Made by a program: the position numbers and the translations under genes
Part shown: one piece after another, positions 53,301-64,000 of the stretch
How positions within the stretch are numbered: the stretch's first letter is position 1
Layout of the letters: every line of letters starts with the position of its first letter
Notes under the pieces: generated by a model
Databases searched by the model: none
What the model was told of the DNA's origin: nothing
Seen by the model: only the letters and a program-made list of their open reading frames with translations
Assembly: GCF_901933205.1 (NCBI RefSeq)
Contig: NC_044578.1
Location: forward strand, 11,866,501 to 11,930,500
DNA from: Camarhynchus parvulus
Taxonomy: Eukaryota; Chordata; Aves; Passeriformes; Thraupidae
Reading direction: 5' to 3'
DNA length: 64,000 bases

Positions 53301-56300
53301 TCTGCCCAACCTCTCAGCATTGCTTATTAACCTTTCGAAACTCATCATTTCCATGATTTTTTTCTCAGCCATATAATACTTAGAATGGTATATATGCATA
53401 AAAATATGTACAACCTTTCTGATGTAAATCCCACCTAGTCTAAATCACCTTTGGTACCTTCAGCTGGATATCAGCTTTTCTTTCATTTGAATAGCTCATT
53501 CATCATGTACAGTTGGACCTTTGATAGAAGCTGTTCTTTGGGTGGCAGGGCGCTAATTCCAGAGGAGAAGGAAGTCCTGAAGGATTGCTGATTTTGGAGA
53601 AATGGAAGGCAGTAACTCTAACCCTCTATGGGGACGGGTACTGCAGCATTCATTGCCAGTGTCTGTGGCCTCAGAAGTCTTTTTTGTCTCAAACAATTAT
53701 GGGCTGAACAAGGTGGCATTTAACTGAAGGATTCTCACTGACAGCTTTATTTGACTGAGGTGCCCCAAATCTGATCCTATATTCACAGTTTCCCTCTATA
53801 GTTATTTTGATTTACTACTTTTGTCTGTGAAATTTAAAGGCTTTTATATCACTGCTATTTCACTTAATGGAAAGATGACACTTACTGTTGTTATGCACAA
53901 AAAGGAAAAGGTTTCCAATGTTTTGCAGCAAGAACTGTGAATATAATAAAAGTATAAAGTAACTATCATTGAAGGCTGCATGAGAAATTTATGAGTTGAT
54001 GAAAAAGGAGGAAGAGATATTGTTTTTATTTGCATTCTACCAACTTTGTTGTTGCTACTGAAATGCCTACCTGTTCATTTACAGCAAGGTTCTTTGAAGC
54101 TGGTATTCAGTGAAAAATTAGTGCAACACTTGAGTAGATTCCCACATTTGTAGCAGGAGACTTTGAGGACTTGATTACTGTACACTTAATTTACAAACCA
54201 GCCACATCCAGAAGTTTTCCATCCAGAAGTTTTTTGTCACATTCTCTTTCCACTCTTTGGTAACCAGTGGGTGGACTGCAACTGTCACAGAACAAGAGAT
54301 GTCCTTTTATCTCTGTATCTCTTTCTCTCTATATATGTTAAACTACTCGTCTTGATTTAAACTCACTGAATGTGAACAGGGAATTCTGGTTCCTTCATTC
54401 AAGTCGAAACTTTTGGCAAAAAGAGTATTTGCCCTCCTGATTCTTGGAGTACCCAGGAGTGAAGGGTTTTGGAACAAACACAAGCAGCCCAACACATTAA
54501 GAACTGCTGAAGTCAGTGAGCTAAGCAAGGCACCACCTCAGTTCTGCAGTCCTTGAATAGGGTAGAATGAGAAAGCATCAGGAAACACTCCACTGTGGCT
54601 CCTGCACCTACAGCTTTTGTTCTCAGACATAAAAAGGAGTTTAATCCAACCCAGCTCTATAATGGTTGACTGTCAAATGGTTGAGAGGAAGAGCCACTGC
54701 CCTGCTGAAAATGACATTAATCCCTCCTTGCCTTTCCCACAGCTCTTGGCCTGTGAAAGGATTGCTGGCCCCTAAGAAAGCAGTGGCTGCCCATTCACAG
54801 CCCACAGCAGAGTCTGTGGTGGGACAGTTTTGGTCACTCCTGTTTTCATCAGTAATAGGAGATGAAAGGAGCTGACCATGGGTCAGTATGAAAAACTTAG
54901 TCCTGGTGGTGTCACCGCCAATTTTCACCCCTCCAACACCTTCTGAAATCTCCATCCTACTTAGCCATAATCCTACAAACCCATGCCATTCCAGAGAAGT
55001 CATTATTTAAGTTATTCCTGTATCAGGGGTACACAGATGTGTAAAGGGAGCACCAGACACACCTGTCCTGCTTATGCCAGTGCTTTAACAAGCTGCTGTC
55101 TTGCTCACAGCACAAAACTGGGATGTGGCATTTGTGCTCTTACAGCTGTACAGGTGCAGGCACTTTCAATGCCTCTTGTCTGAAAAGCAAGTTGGAAGCT
55201 TGTATTTACTTTCCTAACAGTATTTCTTGCCCTTTTTCTCCATCTCTGCAGCAACTGAAATGCTGCCCCTCCTTTTGGCAGGCTACTGCTTTACTCAGGA
55301 TGCACTCTACAAGTTTGCCTTTCCCGTACTACATTTTACAAGCACACTGAAACAGCTGTCTTGAGGTTTTTCTGTTCTTCCCTTTGTCTTGATCTACCTG
55401 ATAATGCTGTTTCAGCTTCTACCACCCAGGCTGCATCTTGAAGTATCAACTTCATTGCTTCTTTTCAAGCAAAATTGCCCCTCAATTCAGGATCTTTGGG
55501 TGAAGAAATCTGGCTAGGGAAGAAAAGCATGGAGCAAGTTGTTTGTAGTTTGAGATCTCCATCTCCATTTATTATGGGAAACATAAAATAAACTCTCCTT
55601 CTCTGATCTTTAATAGGTAATAATGTATTTTGAGATATTTTTTATGTTTTACTGTTGTCTTAAAAAAGAATTTATGGGAATTTATAGGTCCCAATCAGAC
55701 CAAACTGAGCATTTTTGCTCATTGTATGATACAATGCCAAAATCTGACAGCCATTTTGAAGAACAAGGGCATCGTGTGGTGCTCTTAACTGTTTATGCAA
55801 GTGACTTTAAATATTGTTTGAAGAAATAGATTTAGCTAGCCTGTATTTCCTCACCGGTGGATTACAGAAAGGCAACTTGTACCTGTACTATTCAAGATAT
55901 GAAGGTATGCAAAAACTAGTATATTTGAGAATTTTAATTTTTAAATAATTGTCTTGTGGTGCCAGGAACAGTACCACTCAAGATTGTGTGTCAATGAAAA
56001 CAAATTTAAGTTCTTCATCATTGTAGCCCATGATAAATGTATTTTACAATTTTGTTTCATTATTTGACATTGATTTTATATCTTGGTTTCTTTCTATAGT
56101 AAGAGTTCTTAGTGAAAGTTCCCATTCGGGCCTGTTTGGGCGTACTGGGACACTGATGGACGAAAGAACTTGAAAGTCATCTATAACTTCAACTTGTAAC
56201 AGCTTGAGTGCGTGATGGGAAACCTTTGAATTTCCAGCCTATGGGTTGTATCATTAATGCCTCTTCTGGATGTGTTCTCATGGAATTTCTCCAGTAGAGA

Positions 56301-56310
56301 AATGGTCCAA
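50371..56310. other. Non-coding region immediately upstream of the PTGFR promoter
   Basis: No gene is recognised. The sequence is AT-leaning, with a short tandem duplication of a CATCCAGAAGTTTT motif around 54205-54233. The longest open frame outside the CpG-rich edge is about 120 codons on the minus strand at 54641-55003, without family resemblance. Being proximal to the promoter, it may hold enhancers of PTGFR, but none can be identified from sequence alone. Confidence 0.55.
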
Positions 56311-56329
56311 GGAACACTGTTAGCTCTAC

Positions 56330-57320
56330 TTGGCCCGGGAGATCGAGGGGCCGTGTGTCCAGGGCTGTGCCCAGCCGCATCCCTGACAGTATTCCTGGGG
56401 CTGCCCCTTCCCGAGCTCCCTGCGTGCTGCTGAAGGGCGCAGTTGGGGAGCAGCGTGCGGAAAGTGAAGAAGAGGCGAAGCGGTGCCTGAGGACAGATGT
56501 GGCCTCTTGGCTGCCCCATGAGGTGCTGCGGCTGTGGCCGCAGCCTGGCGGGCAGGAACTCGCCCTGCCTGGCTGGGGTGGCCCTGTCGCCCGTGGCTGC
56601 GATGTGACACGGCAGCGCGGCTCTCCTTGCCGGGACGCCGCCGCAGGGACACCGCGGGCTGCGCCTCCCGGGACGGCGGAGCGAGGTGCGTGTGCCCGGG
56701 GCGTCGGAACCGCGGCCCCGGCGGGCACACGGCGGGCAGCGCCGCGGCACCGGCAGGAGCCGGAGCGCGTCCCGGGGGCGGCGGGCGGGGAGGGCGGCCG
56801 GGAGGGGAGGCGGAGGGAGGGCGGGAGCGGGCGGCGCCGGCGGGAGGGTGCTCGGCAGCGGTGGCGGCCGGCGGAGCTCCGCGCTGCGCTTCTGTCCGGC
56901 CCCGCGGGGAGAAGCGAACGTGAGCGGCGGCGGGGCCGGGACGGACACCGAGAGCGGGGTAGGGAAGGAGCGGTGGCGCGGCGGGGCTGACCCGGGCCGG
57001 CGGGCACCGTGGCACTTGTGCCCGGCGAGCCGGGCTCGCCCCGCCCCCGGCGGCGGCAGCGCTTAAGGGAGAACGGGGCGGGGGGCGGGAGCGCCGCTGC
57101 TCTGGCACCGGGGCTGCTGCCGGTGTGTGCCCGCGGTGCGTGCCCGCGGTGTGTGTCTGCCGCTGTGTGCCCGTCGGTGCGTGCCCCCGGTGTGTGCCCG
57201 CGGTGCGGGTGCGGAGCCCCGCTCCGTCGGAGGAGTTCGCCGGCCGCGCTCCGCTGAGCGCTCCCGAGCGGCGGAGCTGCCTGGTCCGGCGTGCCCGGTT
57301 CCCGATGTAGCTCAGGAGCC
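56330..57320 (+). promoter_or_regulatory. PTGFR: CpG-island promoter of PTGFR, probably with the non-coding first exon
   Basis: About 1 kb is sharply richer in G+C and in CG dinucleotides than anything else in the window, densest from 56560 to 57300. GC boxes of the Sp1/KLF type are seen (GGGGCGGGGGGCGGG near 57075, CCCCGCCCCCGG near 57038). No convincing TATA box was found. It ends about 0.75 kb upstream of the first coding exon on the same strand. Mammalian PTGFR has a non-coding first exon and a short first intron, so this is the expected place for exon 1. Possible donors include GAG/GTGCGT at 56696, AAC/GTGAGC at 56920 and GGG/GTAGGG near 56959, but sequence alone does not choose between them. 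Overlapping open frames of 80-270 codons on both strands reflect the scarcity of stop codons in GC-rich DNA. Confidence 0.85.
57121..57214. repeat. Degenerate 13-bp GC-rich repeat inside the CpG island
   Basis: Six to seven imperfect units of about 13 bp have the form GTGYGTGCCCGCG, with variants GTGTGTGTCTGCCGCT and GTGCGTGCCCCCG. It lies at the 3' side of the CpG island, in either leader or first intron. Purine/pyrimidine alternation and GC content suggest a local expansion; no function is evident. Confidence 0.8.
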
Positions 57321-58072
57321 GAGGGGCTTCAGCGGCAGTTTGTACTACAGGCCCGCTTTTTTTTTCTCCTTTTTTTTTCTTCTTTCCCCTTGCCTGGGGA
57401 GGTTTTGGTATTAGGAATGTCCTTGGAGTAGAGATGGGAGATAAAGTGTAAAGTAACTTTCAGAATTGGTTTCTGAATTACGGTGCGTCTAAAAACCAAG
57501 TTGGTGCTTCAGCGAGGGCGCTGGGAACTTGAAGGCTTCGGTGCTGGTTAGGTTAAAGCTTTGAAACATGAATTTGTGGGAGTAGAATTGTTTAGAGGTA
57601 CTAAGACATTGTTTTGAAAATAAATGTTTAAAAATGGAGCATGATTATGATCTCAGAATGCTCCAGTTTCAGTATTTCACTTTTAACTGTGGTTGGGCTG
57701 GTTAAATACTGTCATTCTTGGAGTTTGTTGCAAAAACATTTGTTTAGCTTAGTTTAACCAACAAATTGTTTGTATTGTTTATCTTACTATGTGTACATAA
57801 GCATGATATATTGTATACATTATTTTGTATGTATTTTGCAGGCAGAAACTCTAAATTTCCTGTAGGCTACGTTTGCATTGTGTAATGCATGCAGATAATT
57901 GTTTTACCATATGAGTGATGAACTTAAAATGTGATGCCATATCATATCACTCAGAAAAGTGGAAAATTAGATTTGTACCGCAGACTCATATTATGGAATT
58001 TCTGCTTCAAATGCCATTTGAACAGTGGTATGCCTTTTACAGCATTGTGTATATTTGTTTTTATAATTGCAG
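57321..58072 (+). other. PTGFR: Probable 3' part of PTGFR intron 1
   Basis: This AT-rich stretch between the CpG island and the first coding exon includes a pyrimidine tract at 57359-57390 (T runs with scattered C). At its 3' end an acceptor-like sequence TGTTTTTATAATTGCAG ends at 58072. A second possible acceptor, TGCCTTTTACAG, ends at 58042. The upstream end of the intron is unknown because exon 1 is not delimited. A 165-codon frame starting at 57915 runs across the exon in the wrong frame and is a shadow. Confidence 0.65.
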
Positions 58073-58108
58073 ATGCCTTTTGATTGCAAGACTGCTGAAA
58101 TGCTTTGA
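58073..58108 (+). other. Upstream ORF in the PTGFR leader (11 codons)
   Basis: Directly after the preferred splice acceptor (AG at 58071-58072) there is an ATG that opens an 11-codon frame, ending in TGA at 58106-58108. A second in-frame ATG at 58100 gives a minimal ATG-CTT-TGA. The uORF stops 23 nt before the receptor ATG and is in a different frame from it. It would be in the mature mRNA with either candidate acceptor. Whether it is translated, or damps receptor translation, is inference. Confidence 0.55.
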
Positions 58109-58131
58109 GGGCTGTGTCTCCTTTCCTAACC

Positions 58132-58920
58132 ATGAACAGTTCAAAATCACCGGGGCTGGCTGGATTTGGAGTCTTGAAAAACACGACGTGCCACACGGAG
58201 AAAAAGATTTCAGTTTTCTTCTCAATAATCTTCATGACAGTGGGAATTTTGTCCAACAGTCTTGCAATAGTAATTCTCATGAAGGCATACCAGAGATTCA
58301 GACAGAAATCAAAAGCCTCCTTTTTGCTTCTTGCCAGTGGTTTGGTTGTCACAGATCTCTTCGGCCACCTGATCAATGGAGCCATTGCGGTCTTTGTGTA
58401 TGCCTCAGATAAAGACTGGATTCGGTTTAACCAGTCCAACATTCTGTGCAGTGTTTTTGGCATCTGCATGGTTTTCTTTGGTTTGTGCCCACTCTTCCTG
58501 GGCAGTGTGATGGCTGTTGAACGGTGCATTGGAGTCACCAAGCCAATATTTCACTCTACAAAAATGACTTCTAGACATGTGAAAATGATGTTGACTATGG
58601 TATGTCTGTTTGCTGTTCTTATAGCTTTGCTGCCTATTCTTAGGTTTAGAGCCTACCAAATTCAAGCATCGAGGACCTGGTGCTTCTATAAAACAGAACA
58701 TGTTGAGGACTGGGAAGACAGATTTTATCTCTTACTTTTTTCTTGCCTTGGGTTCCTGGCCCTTGCTATTTCATTCCTGTGCAATGCTGTCACAGGAATT
58801 ACCCTCTTAAGAGTCAAATTTAAAAGTCAACAAAGACAAGGCAGATCGCATCATTTTGAAATGATCATTCAGCTCTTGGCTATAATGTGTGTTTCTTGCA
58901 TTTGCTGGAGCCCATTCCTG
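58132..58920 (+). CDS. PTGFR: Prostaglandin F2-alpha receptor (FP), first coding exon, partial
   Basis: This exon encodes the first 263 residues of a rhodopsin-class prostanoid receptor. FP binds PGF2-alpha at the plasma membrane and signals mainly through Gq, phospholipase C and calcium. In birds it is linked to shell-gland contraction and egg laying, and in mammals to luteolysis and labour.

Visible features are candidate N-glycosylation sites at N2 and N17; TM1 about 26-50 (GILSN, N42); TM2 about 64-90 (LLLASGL..TDLFGHL, D75); and TM3 about 104-130 ending in the prostanoid-type ERC (130-132) in place of DRY. TM4 is about 150-170. The second extracellular loop carries the family motif QASRTWCF (178-185), with C184 expected to pair with C106. 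TM5 is about 198-228. The third intracellular loop is FKSQQRQGRSHH, and TM6 starts near 242 with CWSPF at 258-262.

The ATG at 58132 has A at -3 and gives the expected short N-terminus. The in-frame sequence just upstream has no ATG back to the nearest stop. The exon ends at CTG/GTAAGA, phase 0. TM7 and the C-tail, about a quarter of the usual roughly 360 residues, lie in a later exon outside the window. Overlapping frames on both strands are shadows. Confidence 0.96.
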
Positions 58921-61900
58921 GTAAGAGCATAATGTATTTGCCAATGTTTAATGCACATCACTGTATAAAAGTTACACTTTTTTGTCTCTAGGTTTTAAAG
59001 CACTTAAGTTGTGATAACAGCTCCACCCACTCAGTGATACTAGTTTTATAGCATATTGCCCATAATGTATGTACCTATGCATCTATAAAAAGCTGGTAGT
59101 TATTCTCCACTTTTGATCAATAATATTCTAAACTAAATATACAGTGATTGTGTCGACTGCATTTCCAGTGCTGTGGAGCAGATGGTGGTAGAAGAATCAT
59201 GGCTAGAATAATTCAGAACAAATATTGAGCTCTTCCAAAAATTCAGTGAAATCTAGGATTGGGAAGTCTTTTTACTCTGTACAGTGTAAATAATTTTTTT
59301 ATTTATGGCAGTCTGTTTGCTGTTATTTCAACAGTTTACTGCTACTTGTGAACTTTGTTAGGGCAGATAACAGTTAAGAACCTAAAAACCCTCCCCTCAA
59401 TTTTCAGGGTGTTAGGGGCTTAGACCCCAATCAATAGGGTCGTATTGAAAAACCGTGGTTGGCAGTGGGTTGAAATCAACATTTGGTTTAGACCTAAGCA
59501 GGCTGGATTTGTAATGTGGACAGATGAGCAGCAGAGCTGGTATGGGACTGTCCCTGCTGAGACTCCCAGAGGGGCAGTGCTGGTAATGCCTGCTCTGTGA
59601 GTGAGCAGGGTCAGAGGAGGTGCGATTGTGATATGGGAAAGAATTTGACAGCTCCAGCTCTATCATGGCATTAGAAAGCTGGTGTTAGCTTTGTCTCCTT
59701 TTAGTGTAGCAAACTTGTCTGAACAAATTTAGGTTTTTTGCTAGGGTTAGAGGGTTTAAATCACAAGTAACATGGAATCTTAATTTCTTCCCTAGAAGCA
59801 GGGTCCTGTAGTTTTCCAGTGACATAAATGAGCAATTTTGGTTTGAGCTAACAAATACTAACATTTAAGTCTGAGATCTGTATCAGATCTGGCTATATTT
59901 CATCTGCTCACTGCCTATGGTACAGTCTGAAGTTACCTGAGTTAATTAAAAATTAGATGGCACTGGCCTGGCTGCAGCAGTTTGGTGTGTGGCAGGCAGC
60001 ATTTAGTTAATCCAGTATCACAGGCTTCAAGGTGAAGTCTAGGTATGAATGTCTGCAATCACTGAAATAAACTCTTTCAATTTTGTTCAAATCATGGAGA
60101 ATTTTTCTAGTCTTGCTCTGCAGCATAGTTTAAATTCATGTTGGCTTCTGTCAGTGTTGTGGCTGTGGTGTGTGGAGCATAAACAAAGTTGTCAGAGCAG
60201 CAGAGCAAGTTTTGTAGGGAACTTCTTTACAGTTATTTCAGACACCATCTGAAGTTTGGGGCATGCCACAGAATGGTTTTCAAAATTAGCATCTCATAGG
60301 ATGACTTCACTTTCCATGAAAAAGCAGCATTAGTATCCTCTGGTGACATTTATTTTAATATTAATTAATTATTCTTAAAAGCAGGGATTACTTTGGTTTT
60401 GCAAAACCGTTGGGTGTCAGAAGAGCTATAAACTTTTTTAGTTCAAAAGAGACACTTCATTTATTCAACACATTAAAGAACACTAAATTACAACTACTAT
60501 GGTTGATTTTGTTATGCCATTCAGTTTTAATTATGATTTATATTAAATGTATATAAGATTATAGTTTTAGAAATTGTGGCAATCTAATGAAATCACAGCA
60601 CTACTTTTGTTAAAATATTTAACTTAATCTAAGTGGTTGTTGAAGATGAATTACTGGTCTAGCAGGAATTTTTTTTTCAGACCCTTTTTGGAGTTGGTGT
60701 TTGCATCAGCTGATGCAGGCCAGGGAATGAATTCTTGCTTAATTTTGGACTTGGTATTTTGTGGGACTGTGTTGAAGAGGGAACTTGGTCCACAAGGAAT
60801 TCTGATTCATTGGGTGGCAAATCTGCTGGTGCTTTTTGTGCCTGCTGGGCTTGTGATGCTTTGCCTTTGGATTTCTTTTGAAATGAGATGAGCCAAACTC
60901 AGCCTGGCATTATGAAAAATAGTTCTGCAATGTGGACAAATTTAGGTTAGAAAGGAAGGGTTTAAAAACCAACAGAAGTAGATGTAGTGGGGGATTAGAT
61001 TCTTGGAACTAAGTTTCAAGGAAATGAACAGTCAGTGTTTTAGCCAGAGAGTTTCAGTGGGAAATGAAATGGGACAGGGTCCTTTGTGGGTATTTCCTTT
61101 CGTAGCTGTAATTTGATGATTTATTTACCCATTACTTGTTTTGATAGCAACAGAATACAAACAGAATTACAAGTGTGGTGTTAATTTAGCAAGTTTTTTG
61201 GCCTGCAGTAGAATAAAGTTTTGTCTGGAGCATACTGCTCATGCGCTACATTGAAGTGATCCAGGGTTTCTCAGGTTACATGCTTTATGATTAACTGCTG
61301 ATTCAAACCTTCTTGTCTGATACATCTGAAAGGTCTCAGGGCTTTTAATTTGTGAAAAGAGTGGTTTACATTCTATAATATAATCAGCATATACTAAAAT
61401 AAATATTTATTGACATAAATATGAGTAGGTGTTCTTAGGTGAAATTCTCTGGAAGAGGACGTAAATACATTCTTGTTCTGTGATTTGCTTCTTTATTTTT
61501 TTTTTCTCCAAGGTAAATCTAAAAGTCAGAATTTGAAGTCTAGCATTTGAATTGTGAATTCTACCTATGTTCTCTGTCCCAAAGAGTATACAGAACAAAA
61601 TGTTTCATGAGAGTCAATTGCCTCAAAGTAAACCAAAGTTACTAGAAACCAAACAAACTTCTGGAAGAGAAAGTGGAGGAAGGCAATGCGTTTTATACCA
61701 CATGTGGTTTGCAGATACAAGAGTTTGGATTCATTTGGTGTTGGGGGGTTCAATTTATTCATTTCCCTTCTGTTTTCAATCTAGTCTGGTATGTCCATTG
61801 ACATATGTGTAGGCTACCATAATTGAGTCTGTCCAATGCTGTAATTCAACTGCAGATTTACTTCACTATTAGATTTTAAATTAATTTTATTTTTTTTCCA

Positions 61901-64000
61901 AGTGGAGCTAATATTCAGACATTGTCACTGTCGTGTGATAAAAGCATTTTCAGATGTCATTAGAGTCACAAGACCCTGGATTGTCCTTTACGGTGTCTGG
62001 TGTGGAACTGAACTTGACTTCTGCATCTGCTCAGTGATAGTGAAGTTGTTTCGATGCCTATTTCTATATGTGTGTAAATGTATATATAGCCAACACTTAA
62101 TATTATAAATAATAATATATAGTATTGTTATCAATCACCACCTCTGTCGTAAGATTCCTGAAGATATGGATGGAGCGTTTTTCAAAAGCAGAGCCCATGC
62201 CATGGCAATGAGGAGCTCTCCCCATGGCTCTTGGACAGGGACCTCCTTCTGATTTCTTTTTTTTCCTTTGGATTTCTTTCCCAAAGCTCCATCTCATCTG
62301 TTTTTCAAAAATAAGCAGAAGCAGCTTTTTCACATTTTCTGCCACTGTGAGACAATCTTCCCTTAATGAAGGATGAGAATGAGAGGTGCTCCCTTCTTCT
62401 TCCCTTATGGGGGAACAATGATGCCTTTTGAGGAGTTGAGAGCAGGAGAAAATTCACCAAAAAAAACCCCAAAAAGTGAAATTCATGAGTTTTATAATAA
62501 TATATGTAATCAGTGGTTTGCAGAGGCACATTTTTCCTGACAGTCCAAATAATTTTGCTTTGTGATGGGTAATTCCAGGTAAATATGTTCTGAAGATACT
62601 AACTTCAACTTCTCAGCTTTCTTCATCCATTTGCTAAGGGTATGCCAATTTTGCTGGATGAATTTGGTCCCTAGGGGTTGGATTCCCAAAGCAGATAGCT
62701 GGCAGGAGGATTTGGTGACAACGCCTCTGATGAAATACATTGTTATATAAAGCTGTTTTTTGGCTGTCAGTTGACGTCTGGCGTGTCATGAAACAGCGTG
62801 GTTTGGAGCTGTGCTTTTATGAGCAAATTCTGACATCCCTGTGTCGTATTCTGTAGGGCTCAAGGGATAAACATATTATAAAATTTGTTTTTTTGGAGTA
62901 GCAAAGAGAACTGTCTGTACCTACGGACAGGAGAGATTTATTTCAGAGTGAATTTATTTACAGGAACAAATTATGATACGGAGAAATTTCTAATCTTTTT
63001 CATGTGTGAAACACAGCCTGAGAAAAATACTTTTACATTCAAATTATTCTTGTTAAGATCGTTTTCCATGCAGTTAACTGATTAATTTCATTCCAGTTTT
63101 ACCTCCCCTCTATTGCTGGAAATAGCCATTCCTGTTTTTATTGGAAAGAACTCCGTTTAGTTCATAGGAATAAATCAACTGTTATTCAGTTGCTTTTTTT
63201 ACTGCTGAGATTAATTTTTATCAGCCCCCTTCCATGTAATCTCTTCTCTTTCCAATTTGTTATGCTAATTATGTCTCCCTGAACTCGCTCTTTTTCTTGT
63301 CCCCAGACTGTCTCATGCAGTGGGGCTTGATGACTGCATTTTGTGGACTGTGTTCAGCTTGTGATTTATTGAATCACTTCAACTCAGAGGCTACAGGAGC
63401 TGGTCTGAGTGGTCCTTTCAGACAGTGTGCTCTGGAGCTGGTGAGAAGCTGATGTACTAACAGGGAGGCTTTCCCTGGAATGCCCTTACCCCATCCCAGC
63501 CTGGCTGCTCCACCAGCTGTTTGGGTGCAGAGCCAGGCTCAGGGCTGGAATCTGCTGAAGGAGGTCAGGTTTTTTGCAGGTTTTACACTAAGTAACTCCT
63601 GGGCCACGTCCTTGTGTACAGTATAAGGTAGTTGGATGTACAAGGCAATCCTCTACATCTCATTTGAGTGTTTTTGCATGTGTAGCCTTGTATGCACTTT
63701 GTCAGGTGTTCATACCTGTGTTACTCTTGAAGTCTCTCCTTCCATTCTTGTTTTTTGTCTTCTTTATTAAGATGGCAGTTTAATTTCTGTTGCACTGCCT
63801 TATATGTGCAATGGACATCATATATATGAGCTTGTTGCTTTATTAATGCTGTTTGTATGCCTTCATTGCTGTTGTATTGTCCCTACAGCTTAAGAGTTAC
63901 TAAAAAATTTATCCCTTGTGCTCTTGCAACTGATGATTTCTCAGAATCACAAAGTGCAGCTGAGGAGAAGCAGGGAGATGTCCCAAGATGCAGATCCATG
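58921..64000 (+). other. PTGFR: PTGFR intron 2, incomplete at the window edge
   Basis: The intron starts with a good donor (GTAAGA) right after the codon for L263. No acceptor followed by a frame encoding the conserved TM7 segment (a DPWVY-type motif) was seen in any frame to the end of the window, so the intron is at least about 5 kb long. That fits the long second intron of mammalian PTGFR. No other gene, RNA or clear interspersed repeat was recognised inside it. An AT-rich run is at 62095-62125. Open frames stay below 90 codons and are not family-like. The last 60 bp contain a TCAGAATCACAAAGTG motif that might start an antisense CR1 copy cut by the window end, but it is too short to call. 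Confidence 0.75.

Noticed and set aside
56181..57108. Three overlapping minus-strand open frames of 255, 272 and 260 codons
   Set aside because: All lie in the CpG island in different frames. They are arginine/proline/alanine-rich as expected from GC-rich DNA with few stops, and show no domain or family resemblance.
56355..57414. Plus-strand open frames of 80-210 codons in the CpG island
   Set aside because: They are overlapping frames with low-complexity composition. The region is better explained as promoter and non-coding first exon of PTGFR.
57915..58412. 165-codon plus-strand frame ahead of and into the PTGFR exon
   Set aside because: It uses a different frame from the receptor and crosses the splice acceptor; it has no family resemblance.
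57951..58541. 196-codon minus-strand frame overlapping the PTGFR exon
   Set aside because: It is an antisense shadow of the conserved receptor exon. The plus-strand product is unmistakably FP.
63950..64000. Possible start of another antisense CR1 copy
   Set aside because: Only a short TCAGAATCACAAAGTG motif is visible before the window ends, and the following bases do not clearly match CR1.
1..64000. CRISPR arrays, operons, prophage or other prokaryotic systems
   Set aside because: The window is vertebrate: a spliced GPCR exon, CR1 LINEs and a CpG island. The only regular repeat array is a spacer-less minisatellite.

Overview
The window looks like avian genomic DNA, probably from a songbird or another neoavian bird. 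It contains several short, 5'-truncated CR1 LINE fragments but nothing resembling mammalian Alu, B1 or L1. Interspersed repeats are sparse, base composition is AT-leaning, and single-exon reading frames are separated by long non-coding stretches. The bird call is inference from repeat type and density plus the vertebrate gene present; a crocodilian or turtle is less likely but not excluded.

Only one protein-coding gene is supported: PTGFR, the prostaglandin F2-alpha (FP) receptor, on the + strand near the right end. Its CpG-island promoter covers about 56.33-57.32 kb and should contain the non-coding first exon. A short intron of roughly 1 kb follows. The first coding exon (initiator ATG at 58132, splice donor after 58920) encodes 263 residues, covering TM1 to most of TM6. 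The final exon, with the end of TM6, TM7 and the C-tail, was not found in the remaining 5 kb and is expected beyond the window.

Layout: 1-56.3 kb is non-coding sequence upstream of the receptor, in which no gene was recognised. It holds five CR1 fragments (about 10.9, 15.4, 21.7-21.9, 39.2 and 50.2 kb), a nearly perfect 47-bp-arm hairpin at 27.6 kb that looks like a palindromic MITE, and a few microsatellites and A- or T-rich tracts. It also holds a nested GC-rich satellite block at 32.6-34.0 kb: a 56-bp minisatellite of about 15 copies, flanked on both sides by a related 20-bp repeat. 56.3-58.9 kb is promoter, leader and coding exon of PTGFR. 58.9-64 kb is its next intron, with nothing else recognised.

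No multi-gene system, operon, CRISPR array or RNA gene is visible. The items most worth a second look are the palindromic element, the palindrome-bearing minisatellite with its split 20-bp flanks, and possible translational and splicing control of PTGFR (leader uORF; early stop on read-through of the intron).
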